DNA from: Propionibacteriales bacterium
GTDB lineage: Bacteria; Actinomycetota; Actinomycetes; Propionibacteriales; Nocardioidaceae
Reading direction: 5' to 3'
Length of the DNA stretch: 45,658 nt
Assembly: GCA_009377795.1 (NCBI GenBank)
Contig: WHTJ01000029.1
Span: 1 to 45,658 of the forward strand
Part shown: positions 8,716-18,122 of the stretch, piece after piece
Position numbering within the stretch: the stretch's first letter is position 1
How the letters are laid out: every line of letters starts with the position of its first letter
Made by a program: the position numbers and the translations under genes
The notes under the pieces: model-generated
What the model was told of the DNA's origin: nothing
What the model saw: the letters and a program-made list of their open reading frames with translations, nothing else
Databases searched by the model: none

Positions 8716-9810
8716 TCAGGCGTGCGCGGCCCGCCAGTCCGCGGCCACCCGGAGGAGTAGGTCGTTCGCCTCCACCTCGCCGAGGGACGCGCGTACGCCG
8801 TCCCCGGGGAACGGGCGGACGACGATCCCGGCCTCCTCGCAGGCCGCGGCGAAGGCGGCGGCGTCCTCACCCAGGGGCAGCCAGACGAAGTTGCCCTGCG
8901 CATCGGGGATATTCCAGCCCTGCTCGCGCAGGCCGGCGTGGACCCGCGAGCGCTCGCCGACCACGGCCTCCACCTGCTCCAACAGCTCGGTCTCGTGAGC
9001 GAGCGCCGCGATGGCCGCCTGCTGGGCGACGTGCGACACGCCGAACGGCAGGGCGCACTTGCGAATCGCGTCCGCCAGGGGCTCGGGGGCGACCGCGAAA
9101 CCGACCCGGAAGCCGGCCATGCCGTACGCCTTCGAGAAGGTACGCAGGACGCACACGTTCTCCCGCCCACGCCACACCTCGAGGCCGTCGATGATCTCCG
9201 GGTCGCGCACGAACTCGCGGTAGGCCTCGTCGATCACGACCACCACGTCCGGCGGGACCCGGTCCACGAACGCCAGCAGTTCGTCGCGATGCACGGCCGG
9301 TCCCGTGGGGTTGTTCGGCGTGCACACCAGCACGGCCCTGGTCCGCTCGGTGATCGCGTCGGCCATCGCGTCAAGGTCGTGCCGGGCGTCGGGCTTCAGG
9401 GGCACGTGTACGGCGGCCGCGCCGGTGACCCCGACCGCGATCGGGTAGGCCTCGAACGACCGCCAGGCGTAGACCACCTCGTCGCCGTCCGTGCACAGCG
9501 CCTGCAGCAGGTGGTAGAGGACGGCGACCGATCCGGTGCCGGCGGCGAGACTGGTCACGGGTACGCGGAACCGCTGCGCGATCGCGTCATACAGCGCGGT
9601 GTTCCCCATGTCCGGGTAGCGGTTCATCGTGGCCGCGGCGTCGACCGCCGCCTTCAGCACACCCGGGAGCGGGGGGTAGGGGTTTTCGTTGCTGGACAGC
9701 TTGTACGCCGGCAGGCCGCCCGCTCGGGGGGACGGCGGGCGACCCGGTTTGTACGTCGGGATGGAGTCGAGAGTTGTGCGCACGCGCGGACGGGAGGTCA
9801 CGTTCGTCAC
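8716..9810 (-). CDS. pat: histidinol-phosphate / aromatic amino acid aminotransferase (HisC2/Pat type)
   Basis: This 364-aa PLP-dependent fold-type I enzyme has the family landmarks KLSSNENPY (about residue 37), AAGTGS (89-94), CTPNNPTGP (163-171), IDEAYREF (193-200) and the Schiff-base Lys227 in [15 protein letters not shown]. It transfers the amino group to aromatic 2-oxoacids (phenylalanine/tyrosine formation) and may also accept imidazole acetol phosphate. No his or aro genes are nearby, which favours the Pat/HisC2 assignment over the his-operon HisC. It stands alone between two ABC systems on the minus strand. The ATG at 9810 gives an N-terminus of normal length. Confidence 0.85.
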   Translation of the reverse strand: MTNVTSRPRVRTTLDSIPTYKPGRPPSPRAGGLPAYKLSSNENPYPPLPGVLKAAVDAAATMNRYPDMGNTALYDAIAQRFRVPVTSLAAGTGSVAVLYHLLQALCTDGDEVVYAWRSFEAYPIAVGVTGAAAVHVPLKPDARHDLDAMADAITERTRAVLVCTPNNPTGPAVHRDELLAFVDRVPPDVVVVIDEAYREFVRDPEIIDGLEVWRGRENVCVLRTFSKAYGMAGFRVGFAVAPEPLADAIRKCALPFGVSHVAQQAAIAALAHETELLEQVEAVVGERSRVHAGLREQGWNIPDAQGNFVWLPLGEDAAAFAAACEEAGIVVRPFPGDGVRASLGEVEANDLLLRVAADWRAAHA

Positions 9811-9863
9811 CCTAGACGCCGTACGGACACGCCGTCAGCCGCGCTCGGGAACCAGACGCGGAA

Positions 9864-9889
9864 CGGCCAGATGTGCAATCTCGGCGCGA
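9864..9889 (-). repeat. dispersed 26-bp intergenic repeat, copy B
   Basis: Identical over 26 bp, in inverted orientation, to 4671-4696. It lies 11 nt downstream of the stop of the FtsX permease at 9901 and before the aminotransferase start. Confidence 0.8.
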
Positions 9890-9900
9890 AAGAAACGCCG

Positions 9901-12444
9901 CTACTCGTTGGCGATCGCCGCCAGCACGTCCAGCTTGGCGGCCCGTCGGGCCGGGAACACGGCGGCCAGCACGCCCACAATCCCGGCCAGGATCACGAAC
10001 ACCACTAGCTGGGTCACCGGAACGCTCAGCACGTCGATCCCCTCGTCGGCCAGCGCCCGCTGCATCACGATCCCGAACAGCAGCCCGATCGCCACCCCCA
10101 GGACCGCACCGAGCACGGCGATCGCCACCGACTCCAGCCGCACCATGCGGCGCAGCTGCCTTCGGCTCACCCCGACCGCGCGCAACAGGCCGATCTCCCG
10201 AGTCCGCTCGATCACGGACAGCGCCAACGTGTTCACGATCCCGAGGACCGCGATGATGATCGCCAACCCGAGCAGCGCGTAGATGATGTAGAGCGTCTGA
10301 TTGACCTGATCCCGCTGCTCGGCGGCGAACTCCCCCTGATCCTTCAGGGACACCGTCGGCAGACCCTCCAGAACGCTCTCGACGCCCGCCCGCACCTGGT
10401 CCGACGGCGTCGACGGGTCGCGTACGACGTACACATACGCGTCGGCCGGCTTGATCCCGCCGAGCTCCAGGGTCTCGAGGGACACGACGTACGACGCACC
10501 CAGCACCGGCGACTGCTCGAAGACACCGGCGACCTCCAGATCGGTGGCGCGCGCGGGAAGCCGCACCGAGACCGAGTCCCCTACCGAGAGCCCCTCGTCG
10601 GACGCGGTCTCGGAGTTGACCAGGACGGTGTCCTGCGTCAGGTCGTTCAACGACCCGGACTCGAAGGTCACCTCCGCGGCCTCGGCCAGGGTCGGGCCGT
10701 CGGTCGCGGCGATGAACTGCTCGGAGCCGTCCACGTCCGCGTTGGAGAACCGGTAGCGGGCCACCGTCTCGACCCCCGGCACGCCCTCGACCCGGTCGGC
10801 GATCTGCGGTGAGAACGGCTGCCCGATCGCGTTCGACACCACGTAGTCCGCGGCGAAGTTCTCCTCGATGGTCTTGTCGATGCTCGCATTGGCCGACCCG
10901 GCGAAGACCGACATGGCCGACACCAGGGCGAGGCCGATCATCAGCGCGGACGCAGTCGCGGCCGTACGTCGGGGGTTGCGGGCGGCGTTCTGGGTCGAGA
11001 GCAGGCCGACGGTACCGAACAGCCTGCGATACGGCACCCCCAGCGCGTAGAGGACCGGCCGGCCCAGCACCGGGCTGGTCAGCGCGACGCCGATGAGGAC
11101 GGCGAGCGCGCCGACGCCCACCAGGGTCAGCGCGGGGTCCACGCCCGACAGGCCCGCGACCAGCGCACCCATGCCGAGGACGGCCATGCCGCCGCCGGCG
11201 ATCACCCTCCGGCGGATCGTCCCCTCGGGAAGCGCGACGTCGTCGCGAAGCGCGGCCACCGGCGGGAGCTTGCTCGCCCGTCTCGCGGGGAGGTAGGCCG
11301 CGAGCAGGGTGACGAGGATGCCGACGGCGTACGCCACGATCGCCGTACGCGGGGCGAACACCAGCCCCTGCCCGGACAGGTCCAGGCCGATCACCCCGAA
11401 CAGCATCCGCAGCAGCACGGCCAGCCCGAAGCCCAGCAGGACCCCGAGGGTGGAGCCGATCACCGCGACGAGCAACGCCTCCACGAGCACCGACCGGCTC
11501 ACCTGGCGCCGCGAGGCACCGAGGGCCCGAAGCAGCGCGAGCTCGCGGCTGCGCTGCGCGACCAGGATGGAAAATGTGTTGATGATGAGGAAGGTCCCGA
11601 CCACCAGCGCGACCGCGGCGAAGACCAGCAGGAAGGCGTTGATGAACGTCAACGCCTCGGCGAGATCGTCCAGGGACTCCTCTTCGATCTGGTCACCAGT
11701 CTTGACCTCGACGTCCGCCGGAAGCACCGGCGCGACCGCGTCCCGCAGCTCGCTCTGGCTGATGCCGTCGTCCGAGGTCAGCTGGATCTCGGTGAAGACG
11801 TTCCGCCCGTTCAGGAACTCCTGCTGCATGGTCTCGGTGTCGAACACCAGCAGGGTCGCGCCGAGCAGGCTGTCGCCGAACTTCGCCTCGCCCACCATGG
11901 TCGCGGTGAACCGCGCGTCCCCGCCCGAGGCGGTGACGATCGGGATCTCGTCTCCGATCTCATACCCGGCACGATCCGCGGTCTGCTCGTCGAGGGCGAC
12001 CTCGCCCGGACCCGGCACCTCGCCCTCGGTGATCCGCAGCGGCTGCTCCCCGGTCGTGGAGGGCGTGTCCGAGTAGTTGACCGCCATCGACGGGGCGCCC
12101 ATGCCGCCCACGAGGTCGCCGTCCTGGTCCACGACGAACGCGCCGTTGACGAAGACGTCGCCATCGACCCGGGCTACCCCGTCGACGTCCTCGAGCCGGT
12201 CGACCAGCGAGGCCGGCAGCGTGCGGGAGTCGTCCCCGCTGAACCCGTCCGACTCCTGGTAACCCTTCGGGGTGACCCGCGCGTCGGTCGTCGTACCGCT
12301 GACGATCGAGTTGAAGCTCGCCTGGAGCATGTCGGTGAAGATGAACGAGCCAGCGACGAACGCCACTCCGAGGACGATGGCAAACCCGCTGAGCGCCAGC
12401 CTGAGCTTGTGCGCCAGCAGGCTGCGCAAGGTGGTGCGCAGCAT
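9901..12444 (-). CDS. FtsX-type ABC transporter permease (two FtsX domains)
   Basis: This 847-aa protein starts at ATG 12444 (MLRTTLRSLLAHKLRLALSG). An upstream in-frame ATG at 12501 would overlap the ATPase gene and adds only low-complexity sequence. It has an N-terminal helix, a large extracytoplasmic domain (about residues 50-250), three helices of the first FtsX domain (about 250-400), another helix, a second extracytoplasmic domain and a final three-helix FtsX domain (about 730-847, ending KLDVLAAIANE). This duplicated MacB-like layout is common in actinobacteria and is used for mechanotransmission or export of lipids, peptides or antibiotics, not classical import. It starts 1 nt after the stop of its ATPase gene. 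It is intact, unlike the paralogue at 4724-7280. Confidence 0.9.
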   Translation of the reverse strand: MLRTTLRSLLAHKLRLALSGFAIVLGVAFVAGSFIFTDMLQASFNSIVSGTTTDARVTPKGYQESDGFSGDDSRTLPASLVDRLEDVDGVARVDGDVFVNGAFVVDQDGDLVGGMGAPSMAVNYSDTPSTTGEQPLRITEGEVPGPGEVALDEQTADRAGYEIGDEIPIVTASGGDARFTATMVGEAKFGDSLLGATLLVFDTETMQQEFLNGRNVFTEIQLTSDDGISQSELRDAVAPVLPADVEVKTGDQIEEESLDDLAEALTFINAFLLVFAAVALVVGTFLIINTFSILVAQRSRELALLRALGASRRQVSRSVLVEALLVAVIGSTLGVLLGFGLAVLLRMLFGVIGLDLSGQGLVFAPRTAIVAYAVGILVTLLAAYLPARRASKLPPVAALRDDVALPEGTIRRRVIAGGGMAVLGMGALVAGLSGVDPALTLVGVGALAVLIGVALTSPVLGRPVLYALGVPYRRLFGTVGLLSTQNAARNPRRTAATASALMIGLALVSAMSVFAGSANASIDKTIEENFAADYVVSNAIGQPFSPQIADRVEGVPGVETVARYRFSNADVDGSEQFIAATDGPTLAEAAEVTFESGSLNDLTQDTVLVNSETASDEGLSVGDSVSVRLPARATDLEVAGVFEQSPVLGASYVVSLETLELGGIKPADAYVYVVRDPSTPSDQVRAGVESVLEGLPTVSLKDQGEFAAEQRDQVNQTLYIIYALLGLAIIIAVLGIVNTLALSVIERTREIGLLRAVGVSRRQLRRMVRLESVAIAVLGAVLGVAIGLLFGIVMQRALADEGIDVLSVPVTQLVVFVILAGIVGVLAAVFPARRAAKLDVLAAIANE

Positions 12445-12445
12445 G

Positions 12446-13276
12446 TCAGCCCTCCGCGCCGGTCGCGCGCTGCCCGGCCCCGTCCCCAGCATCGGCCTCA
12501 CGGCCGAGCTTCTTCATCTGCTCGAGTACGTCGTCGGCCGTCGGGTCCCGGAGCTCGTCCACGAGGCGGCCGTCGAGCAGGAAGACCACGCGGTCGGTGT
12601 ACGCCGCCGCGACCGGGTCGTGGGTCACCATGACGACGGTCTGCTGGAAATCGTCCACCGTACGCCGGAGGAACCCGAGCACATCGTCCTCGGACGCGGA
12701 GTCGAGGTTGCCGGTCGGCTCGTCGGCGAACACGATGGACGGCCGGCTCATCAGCGCCCGCGCGCATGCGACCCGCTGCTGCTGCCCGCCGGACAGCTCG
12801 TTCGGGCAGTGTCCGAGCCGGTCGCGCATACCCACGGTGTCGATCACCGTGTCGAACCACTCGCGATCCGGCCTGCGGCCCGCGATCGACAGCGGAAGGA
12901 GGATGTTCTCCTCGGCGGTGAGCGTGGGTACGAGGTTGTAGGCCTGGAAGACGAACCCGATCTCGTCCCGCCGAAGCCGGGTCAGCTCCTTGTCCCCGAG
13001 CCGGGTCAGGTCGGCGGAACCGACGTACACCTCGCCCGCGGTCGCGGTGTCCAGTGCGGCCATGCAGTGCATGAGGGTGGATTTGCCCGATCCGGACGGA
13101 CCCATCACGGCGGTGAACTCGCCGGCGGCGAACTCGACCGATACGTCGTCGAGCGCCACCACCGCGGTCGGTCCCTCGCCGTACACCTTCCGGAGCGACA
13201 CGGCCCGCGCGGCCGCGTCCGCGCCCGTGCGCGCCTGCCGCTGCTCGGCTTGTGCGGCCGTTCCGACGTCTGACAT
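12446..13276 (-). CDS. ABC transporter ATP-binding protein (MacB/LolD type)
   Basis: This 276-aa ATPase has Walker A GPSGSGKST (about residues 70-78), Q-loop GFVFQAYNLVP, signature LSGGQQQRVACARAL, Walker B IVFADEPTGNLD and switch His in VVMVTHDP. The DEPTGNLD and QAYNLVPTLTA motifs mark the MacB/LolD/FtsE group that pairs with FtsX-type permeases, and such a permease follows 1 nt downstream. The first 25 residues are an Ala/Gln-rich extension; an internal start is possible but the ATG at 13276 is the first good one. Confidence 0.9.
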   Translation of the reverse strand: MSDVGTAAQAEQRQARTGADAAARAVSLRKVYGEGPTAVVALDDVSVEFAAGEFTAVMGPSGSGKSTLMHCMAALDTATAGEVYVGSADLTRLGDKELTRLRRDEIGFVFQAYNLVPTLTAEENILLPLSIAGRRPDREWFDTVIDTVGMRDRLGHCPNELSGGQQQRVACARALMSRPSIVFADEPTGNLDSASEDDVLGFLRRTVDDFQQTVVMVTHDPVAAAYTDRVVFLLDGRLVDELRDPTADDVLEQMKKLGREADAGDGAGQRATGAEG

Positions 13277-13416
13277 TGACTGGCTCCCTCACCCTGGCCG
13301 GAGACGGCGACCCCCCATCACGGACCGCCAACCCGAAGGCTACCGAGGTGGGCCGAATCGGACACCAGGGTTTTCCCTATCCCGCCCCTGGTCCGTCGAG
13401 CGGCCCTCGGGGGGTG

Positions 13417-13444
13417 TTGAGCCCGGGCGTTGTCACGGTACGGT
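13417..13444 (+). promoter_or_regulatory. promoter for the ParA-like gene, leaderless
   Basis: TTGAGC (13417-13422) and TACGGT (13439-13444) are separated by 16 bp. The GTG start at 13452 lies 7 nt after the -10 box, so transcription would begin at or next to the start codon. This supports the chosen start. Confidence 0.55.
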
Positions 13445-13451
13445 CATCCTC

Positions 13452-14045
13452 GTGATCGTGGTGGCGGCCGCCCTGAAGGGTGGCGTCGGAAAGACGACGA
13501 CGGCGGTGTACCTCAGTGCACTGGCGTCGAATCGGCGGGCGGCCACGCTGATCGACGCCGATCCGCAGGCCAGCGCCGCCGAATGGGTGGAGTACGCCGA
13601 GGACGAACGGTTCCAGCGGCTCGAGGTCGTCGAGGCGCCCACCGATCGGCTGCTCACCCGGGCGATCAACCGCGTTCCGCCGGGCGAGATCGCGATCATC
13701 GACCCGCCTCCGGGCCACGAGCGCCTGCTCGGCAAGGCCGTCGAGCGGGCCAGCGTGGTGGTCGTCCCCACCCGGATCGGCGGGGTCGAGACCGCGCGCG
13801 CGGACGCCGTATTCGAGATGGTGCCCGACGGGATCAAGGCGGGTCTGGTGATCTGCTCGGCTCGTACGTACACCCGGGACTACCGCGACGCGGTGACCGG
13901 GTGGTCGGAGGCCCGCGTACCGGTGTACGGCACGGTGCCCGAGCGGGTGGCGATCGCCGCCGGGCCGGAACGTGCCCTCTCCGAGGACGGGCTGGACGCG
14001 TACCGCAAGGTCTGGCGCCGGGTGCTCGCCGCGGCCCGCTCGTAG
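13452..14045 (+). CDS. ParA/MinD-like P-loop ATPase
   Basis: This 197-aa protein carries the deviant Walker A LKGGVGKTTT at about residue 8, LIDADPQASAAEW (switch I region) and AIIDPPPGHE (switch II). These are the landmarks of small ParA-family ATPases. There is no ParB-like gene or centromere-like repeat nearby, so chromosome partition is unlikely. Stand-alone ParA proteins of this size often position other cargo or are of unknown role. The frame is open far upstream, but the GTG at 13452 is preceded by a good leaderless promoter and places the P-loop near the N-terminus, as in the family. It is transcribed away from the FtsX-type ABC operon. Confidence 0.8.
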   Translation: MIVVAAALKGGVGKTTTAVYLSALASNRRAATLIDADPQASAAEWVEYAEDERFQRLEVVEAPTDRLLTRAINRVPPGEIAIIDPPPGHERLLGKAVERASVVVVPTRIGGVETARADAVFEMVPDGIKAGLVICSARTYTRDYRDAVTGWSEARVPVYGTVPERVAIAAGPERALSEDGLDAYRKVWRRVLAAARS

Positions 14046-14156
14046 GCCGCCTCCTCCCTCAGCGTGGCGCGAGCTGGTTGACGTGGCTCATCGCCTCCCC
14101 GAGATTCCTCCCGTGGTAGGACGCGCCGCGGCACATACCCTCGGTACGGTGCCGTC

Positions 14157-15545
14157 ATGAGCCTGCTGATGGAGCCCGCCAGCCGGGTGGACAAAATCCC
14201 CGGCCCGAAGGGCATTCCGCTGATCGGCGCGGGGCTGTCGCTGCAGCGGGACCTGCTCGGCGTGTTGCTGCGTGGCCTGCATACGTACGGCGACATCGTC
14301 GGCTACCCCATCGGGCCGAAGGGCCCGCTCCGCATGACCTTCGTGGTCGTACACCACCCGGACGACATACACCCCGTCATGGCACAGACCGAACGTACCG
14401 TCACCAAGGACACCTGGGTGCTTCGCGGAATGGCCGACCTGCTCGGCAACGGCCTGCTCACCAGCAGCGGCGACGAGTGGAAGCGTCAGCGCCGCATCGT
14501 CCAGCCGCTCTTCACCCCGCGGCACGTGGACAGCTACGCCGCCCTCATGGCCGAGGAGGCCGCCCGCGTCGCCACCGAGCCGGTGCCCGCCGACCACAGG
14601 ATCGACCTCCACCTGCTGATGATGCGCTACACCCTGCGGGTCGTCGGCCGGTCGCTGTTCGGCGACGCCATCGAGGACCTCGTCCCCGTGCTCCACCAGC
14701 TGGTCCCGGAGCTGAGCGACGCGGCGATGCGGCGCGGCATGCAGCTCGTGCGGGTACCGCTCGATCGCCGTACACCCCGCAACCGCCGGCCGCGGAGGCT
14801 CCGGGAGCAGGAGTACGCGCTCGTCGACGAGGTGTTGTCGCGCTCTCCGGCCCCGGGCGAGCCCGGATACGACTCGACTCGTGACGACCTGGTGACGAGA
14901 CTGCGCGAGGCCCGTGATCCGCAGAGCGGTCAGGCGCTCTCGGAGGACGAGATCCGTGACCAGGCGCTGATCTTCCTGATGGCCGGACACGAGACCACGG
15001 CCGGTGCGTTGACGTTCACCCTCCACCTGCTGGGACGTCACCCGGGGATCCAGGACGAGGTCGCGGCCGAGATCCGTGCCGTGCTCGGCGATCGGGAGGC
15101 GCCGGACGCCGGCGACCTCGAGAAGCTACCCATGACCAGGGCCGCACTGATGGAGGGGATGCGGCTCTACCCGTCGGCGCACATGACGGAGCGCCTCACC
15201 ACCACGCCGATGACGCTGGCCGGTTACGACGTCCCGCCGAACACCCTGGTCGCGGTGTCGCCGTGGACCACGCAGCGGCACCCCGGGATCTGGCCGGACC
15301 CGGAGCGGTACGACCCGTCCCGCTTCCTGGGTGAGCACGATCGGCCGCGTTATGCGTACTTCCCGTTCGGAGGCGGTCCACGCAGCTGCGTGGGCGAGCA
15401 TTTCGCGATGCTGGAGGCGATGATCCTGCTCGCGGCGCTGTTGCGCCGCCACCAGGTGACGTCCCTGTCCCGCGAACTGGAGCTGGTGCCGAACGTGACC
15501 ATCCGGCCGGCCGGCGCGGTGCCGGTCGCCCTGTCCCCACGCTGA
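14157..15545 (+). CDS. cytochrome P450
   Basis: This 462-aa monooxygenase has the I-helix AGHETT (276-281), the K-helix ExxR (E333, R336 in EGMRLYP), the PERF-like segment DPERYDPSRF and the haem-binding loop FPFGGGPRSCVGEHFA with proximal ligand Cys411. The sequence style (N-terminal PGPKGIPLIGAGLSLQRD, WTTQRHPGIWPDP) resembles the CYP102-CYP4-like group found in actinobacteria that acts on fatty acids or terpenoids, but the substrate cannot be assigned. No ferredoxin or reductase gene is adjacent. The ATG lies 6 nt after TACGGT (14145-14150), so the mRNA may be leaderless. Two CYP-type redox partners must be supplied from elsewhere. Confidence 0.92.
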   Translation: MSLLMEPASRVDKIPGPKGIPLIGAGLSLQRDLLGVLLRGLHTYGDIVGYPIGPKGPLRMTFVVVHHPDDIHPVMAQTERTVTKDTWVLRGMADLLGNGLLTSSGDEWKRQRRIVQPLFTPRHVDSYAALMAEEAARVATEPVPADHRIDLHLLMMRYTLRVVGRSLFGDAIEDLVPVLHQLVPELSDAAMRRGMQLVRVPLDRRTPRNRRPRRLREQEYALVDEVLSRSPAPGEPGYDSTRDDLVTRLREARDPQSGQALSEDEIRDQALIFLMAGHETTAGALTFTLHLLGRHPGIQDEVAAEIRAVLGDREAPDAGDLEKLPMTRAALMEGMRLYPSAHMTERLTTTPMTLAGYDVPPNTLVAVSPWTTQRHPGIWPDPERYDPSRFLGEHDRPRYAYFPFGGGPRSCVGEHFAMLEAMILLAALLRRHQVTSLSRELELVPNVTIRPAGAVPVALSPR

Positions 15546-15610
15546 CCCCCTCCTTCGCGCCGGCCCGCGCGCGACTCTGGGCGTGAGGTCACGATCACGC
15601 TCTCTGCCCG

Positions 15611-15638
15611 TTGACCACCGGGTACGCACCGGTAGGGT
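15611..15638 (+). promoter_or_regulatory. promoter for the Get3-like gene pair, leaderless
   Basis: TTGACC (15611-15616) and TAGGGT (15633-15638) are separated by 16 bp. The GTG at 15646 lies 7 nt after the -10 box. No ribosome-binding site is needed or seen. This decides between the GTG at 15646 and the in-frame ATG at 15583, which lies upstream of the promoter. Confidence 0.65.
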
Positions 15639-15645
15639 CACCGGG

Positions 15646-16647
15646 GTGAGTCCGAAGCGTCCCGCGCGTTCCCCCGTGCGACTGCACGTCGTCACCGGCA
15701 AGGGCGGCACCGGAAAGTCCACGGTCGCGGCGGCACTCGCGCTCGCGCTGGCCTCCGGGGGCCAGCGGGTACTGCTCTGCGAGGTGGAGGGCCGACAGGG
15801 CATCGCGCAGCTGTTCGACGTCGCGCCCCTGCCGTACGCCGAACGGGAGATCGCGGTCGCGCCGGACGGCGGCGACGTGTTCGCGCTCGCGATCGACCCC
15901 GAGGAGGCGCTCCTGGAGTACCTCGACATGTACTACCGGCTCGGACGGGCGGGCAAGGCGCTCGACCGGTTCGGGGTGATCGACTTCGCCACCACGATCG
16001 CACCCGGCCTGCGCGACGTACTCCTCACCGGCAAGGTCTATGAGGCCGTACGCCGGCGCGCCACGAAGGGCGGCCAGGAGCCGGCGTACGACGCGGTCGT
16101 CCTCGACGCGCCGCCCACCGGCCGGATCACCCGGTTCCTCAACGTGAACGCCGCGATGGCCGGGCTGGCCAGAGGCGGCCCGATCAGCAACCAGGCCAAC
16201 TCGATCATGTCCCTGCTGCGCTCGCCGCGTACGGCGGTCCATTTGGTGACCGTGCTGGAGGAGATGCCGGTGCAGGAGACCCAGGACGGGATCGCCGAGC
16301 TGAGCGCCGCCGACCTCCCGGCCGGCTCGGTGATCGTGAACCTCGTCCGCAAGGCGGGCATGCCGGACGATGCGCTGAATCTCGCGGGCAATGGCGAGCT
16401 CCCGGCCGCCGGGCTCCGCGACGGCCTCGCGGCGATCGGAATCGAACCGACCGACACCATCGTCGGCGGGCTGCAGCGGACCGCGCGCGACCACGCGCTC
16501 CGGGTACGGCTCGAGACCGAGCAGCGCGCACTGGTGGACGGGCTCGGACTTCCGGTGGTCGAGCTGCCGAGGCTGAAGGAGGATGTCGACCTCGGCGGAC
16601 TGTACGAACTGGCCGAGGAGCTCAAGGAACACGGAATCCCGGCATGA
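15646..16647 (+). CDS. Get3/ArsA-like ATPase, subunit A (Rv3679-like)
   Basis: This 333-aa SIMIBI-class ATPase has the P-loop GKGGTGKST at residues 18-26, LLCEVEGRQGIAQLF after it, and VVLDAPPTGRITRFLN as the switch II region (DAPPTG). It lacks a Cys-rich metal site, so it is not an arsenite pump ATPase. In mycobacteria the syntenic pair Rv3679/Rv3680 forms a complex of Get3-like ATPases next to whiB4 and ponA2, linked to redox and envelope stress; the same order holds here. Its stop overlaps the start of the second subunit by 4 nt (ATGA), so a heteromer is expected. The biochemical role in this organism is inferred from synteny. Confidence 0.88.
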   Translation: MSPKRPARSPVRLHVVTGKGGTGKSTVAAALALALASGGQRVLLCEVEGRQGIAQLFDVAPLPYAEREIAVAPDGGDVFALAIDPEEALLEYLDMYYRLGRAGKALDRFGVIDFATTIAPGLRDVLLTGKVYEAVRRRATKGGQEPAYDAVVLDAPPTGRITRFLNVNAAMAGLARGGPISNQANSIMSLLRSPRTAVHLVTVLEEMPVQETQDGIAELSAADLPAGSVIVNLVRKAGMPDDALNLAGNGELPAAGLRDGLAAIGIEPTDTIVGGLQRTARDHALRVRLETEQRALVDGLGLPVVELPRLKEDVDLGGLYELAEELKEHGIPA

Positions 16648-17855
16648 GCACGCGCGAGAACCCCGCACCACGGGGACGTGGACGGAGCAGGTCCACACCC
16701 CGGGTCGGCCCGCTGGCCTCCAGGGCGGGCACCGCACCGCGTCTCGACACCGACGCGCTGCTCGCCGACCGGGCGGTGGAGATCATCGTCTGCTGCGGTT
16801 CCGGGGGCGTCGGCAAGACCACGACATCCGCGGCCCTGGCCCTGCGGGCGGCCGAACAGGGACGACGCGTGGTCGTCCTCACCATCGACCCGGCCCGCCG
16901 GCTTGCCCAGTCGATGGGGTTGACCGAGCTGGACAACACGCCTCGCCCGGTCAAGGGCGTCGACACCGCGAACGGCGGCTCGCTGGACGCGATGATGCTC
17001 GACATGAAGCGCACCTTCGACGAGGTGGTGGAGGCGCACGCCACCCCGGAGAAGGCGGAGCAGATCCTGGCGAACCCGTTCTACCAGGCGCTGTCGAGCT
17101 CCTTCGCGGGTACGCAGGAGTACATGGCGATGGAGAAGCTGGGTCAGCTCCATCAGAAGGCGCGTAAGAAGCACGAGTGGGACCTGATCGTCGTCGACAC
17201 CCCGCCCTCGCGGTCCGCGCTGGATTTCCTCGACGCGCCGGAACGGCTCGCGTCCTTCCTGGACGGCCGGTTCATCCGGCTGCTACTGGCCCCGGCGAAG
17301 GGCCCGGCCCGGCTGCTGACGGCCGGCCTCAGCGTCGTGACCCGGGCGATGAACCGGCTCCTGGGCACCCAGATGCTGCGCGACGCGCAGGCGTTCGTCT
17401 CGGCGTTCGACGCGCTCTTCGGCGGGTTCCGGCAGCGCGCGGAGAAGACCTACCGGCTGCTGCAGGCCGACGGTACAGCGTTCGTGGTCCTGGCCGCGCC
17501 GCAGGCGGACGCGCTACGCGAGGCGTCGTACTTCGTCGAGCGGCTGAGCGTGGAGAAAATGCCGCTCTCCGGCCTGGTCATGAACCGCATCTCCGAGAAC
17601 CTCGTACCCGAACTGACGGCGACCACGGCGGAGGCGGCCGCGCAGCGGCTCAGCGAGTCCGGCGAACACCCCCTCACCGCGCACCTGCTGCACCTGCACG
17701 CCGAACGGCTGGGGCAGCTGGAGCACGAGACCCACCTGCTGCAGCGGTTCACGGCCGCGCACCCCACGGTCGCGAGCGTGCAGGTTCCGGCCCTGCCGAC
17801 CGACGTGCACGACCTCGACGGCCTACGCCACATTGGGTCGCTGCTGGCTGACTGA
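16644..17855 (+). CDS. Get3/ArsA-like ATPase, subunit B (Rv3680-like)
   Basis: This 403-aa partner of the preceding ATPase has P-loop GSGGVGKTT (residues 52-60), VLTIDPARRLAQSMG (switch I) and IVVDTPPSRSALDFLDAP (switch II). An insertion of about 60 residues (ATPEKAEQILANPFYQ and on) forms the helical region typical of Get3-like proteins. The N-terminal 40 residues are basic and probably disordered. It overlaps subunit A by 4 nt. Its last 33 nt also overlap the 3' end of the convergent whiB gene (17823-17855), leaving no room for a terminator between them. Confidence 0.88.
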   Translation: MSTRENPAPRGRGRSRSTPRVGPLASRAGTAPRLDTDALLADRAVEIIVCCGSGGVGKTTTSAALALRAAEQGRRVVVLTIDPARRLAQSMGLTELDNTPRPVKGVDTANGGSLDAMMLDMKRTFDEVVEAHATPEKAEQILANPFYQALSSSFAGTQEYMAMEKLGQLHQKARKKHEWDLIVVDTPPSRSALDFLDAPERLASFLDGRFIRLLLAPAKGPARLLTAGLSVVTRAMNRLLGTQMLRDAQAFVSAFDALFGGFRQRAEKTYRLLQADGTAFVVLAAPQADALREASYFVERLSVEKMPLSGLVMNRISENLVPELTATTAEAAAQRLSESGEHPLTAHLLHLHAERLGQLEHETHLLQRFTAAHPTVASVQVPALPTDVHDLDGLRHIGSLLAD

Positions 17856-18122
17856 GTGTGCCAGCCGCGCCTCCTCCAGGAGCCTGTGCCACGACGTCAC
17901 GTTGGGCCGACGGCGCAACAACGCCCGGCGCTCGCGCTCGGTCAGTCCTCCCCACACGCCCCACTCGATGCGATTGTCCAGCGCCTCGGCCAGACATTCG
18001 GTCCGGACCGGGCACCCCTTGCACATCCACTTCGCGCGATTCTGCTCGGCTCCCCTGACAAACAGCTCGTCTGCGGTGAGGTCCTTACACGCCGCAGAGT
18101 CCGCCCACTGCTGATCCTCCAT
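17823..18122 (-). CDS. WhiB-family Fe-S transcription factor (WhiB4-like)
   Basis: This 99-aa protein has the four cluster-binding cysteines C12, C34, C37 and C43 (C-x21-C-x2-C-x5-C), the GVWGGL turn and a basic C-terminal DNA-binding stretch (RERRALLRRRP). WhiB proteins bind a [4Fe-4S] cluster that senses oxygen or NO. The position between the Get3-like pair and PonA2 is that of mycobacterial whiB4 (Rv3681c), a redox-dependent repressor. The ATG follows a GGGGAGGA ribosome-binding site. It is divergent from ponA2, with a 232-bp shared upstream region, and convergent with the Get3-like genes. Confidence 0.9.
   Translation of the reverse strand: MEDQQWADSAACKDLTADELFVRGAEQNRAKWMCKGCPVRTECLAEALDNRIEWGVWGGLTERERRALLRRRPNVTSWHRLLEEARLAHSVSQQRPNVA

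Noticed and set aside
7350-9170. 606-aa minus-strand open frame containing the ATPase N-terminus
   Set aside because: The frame reads through padR and part of the aminotransferase in the wrong frame; only the part from ATG 8042 is real.
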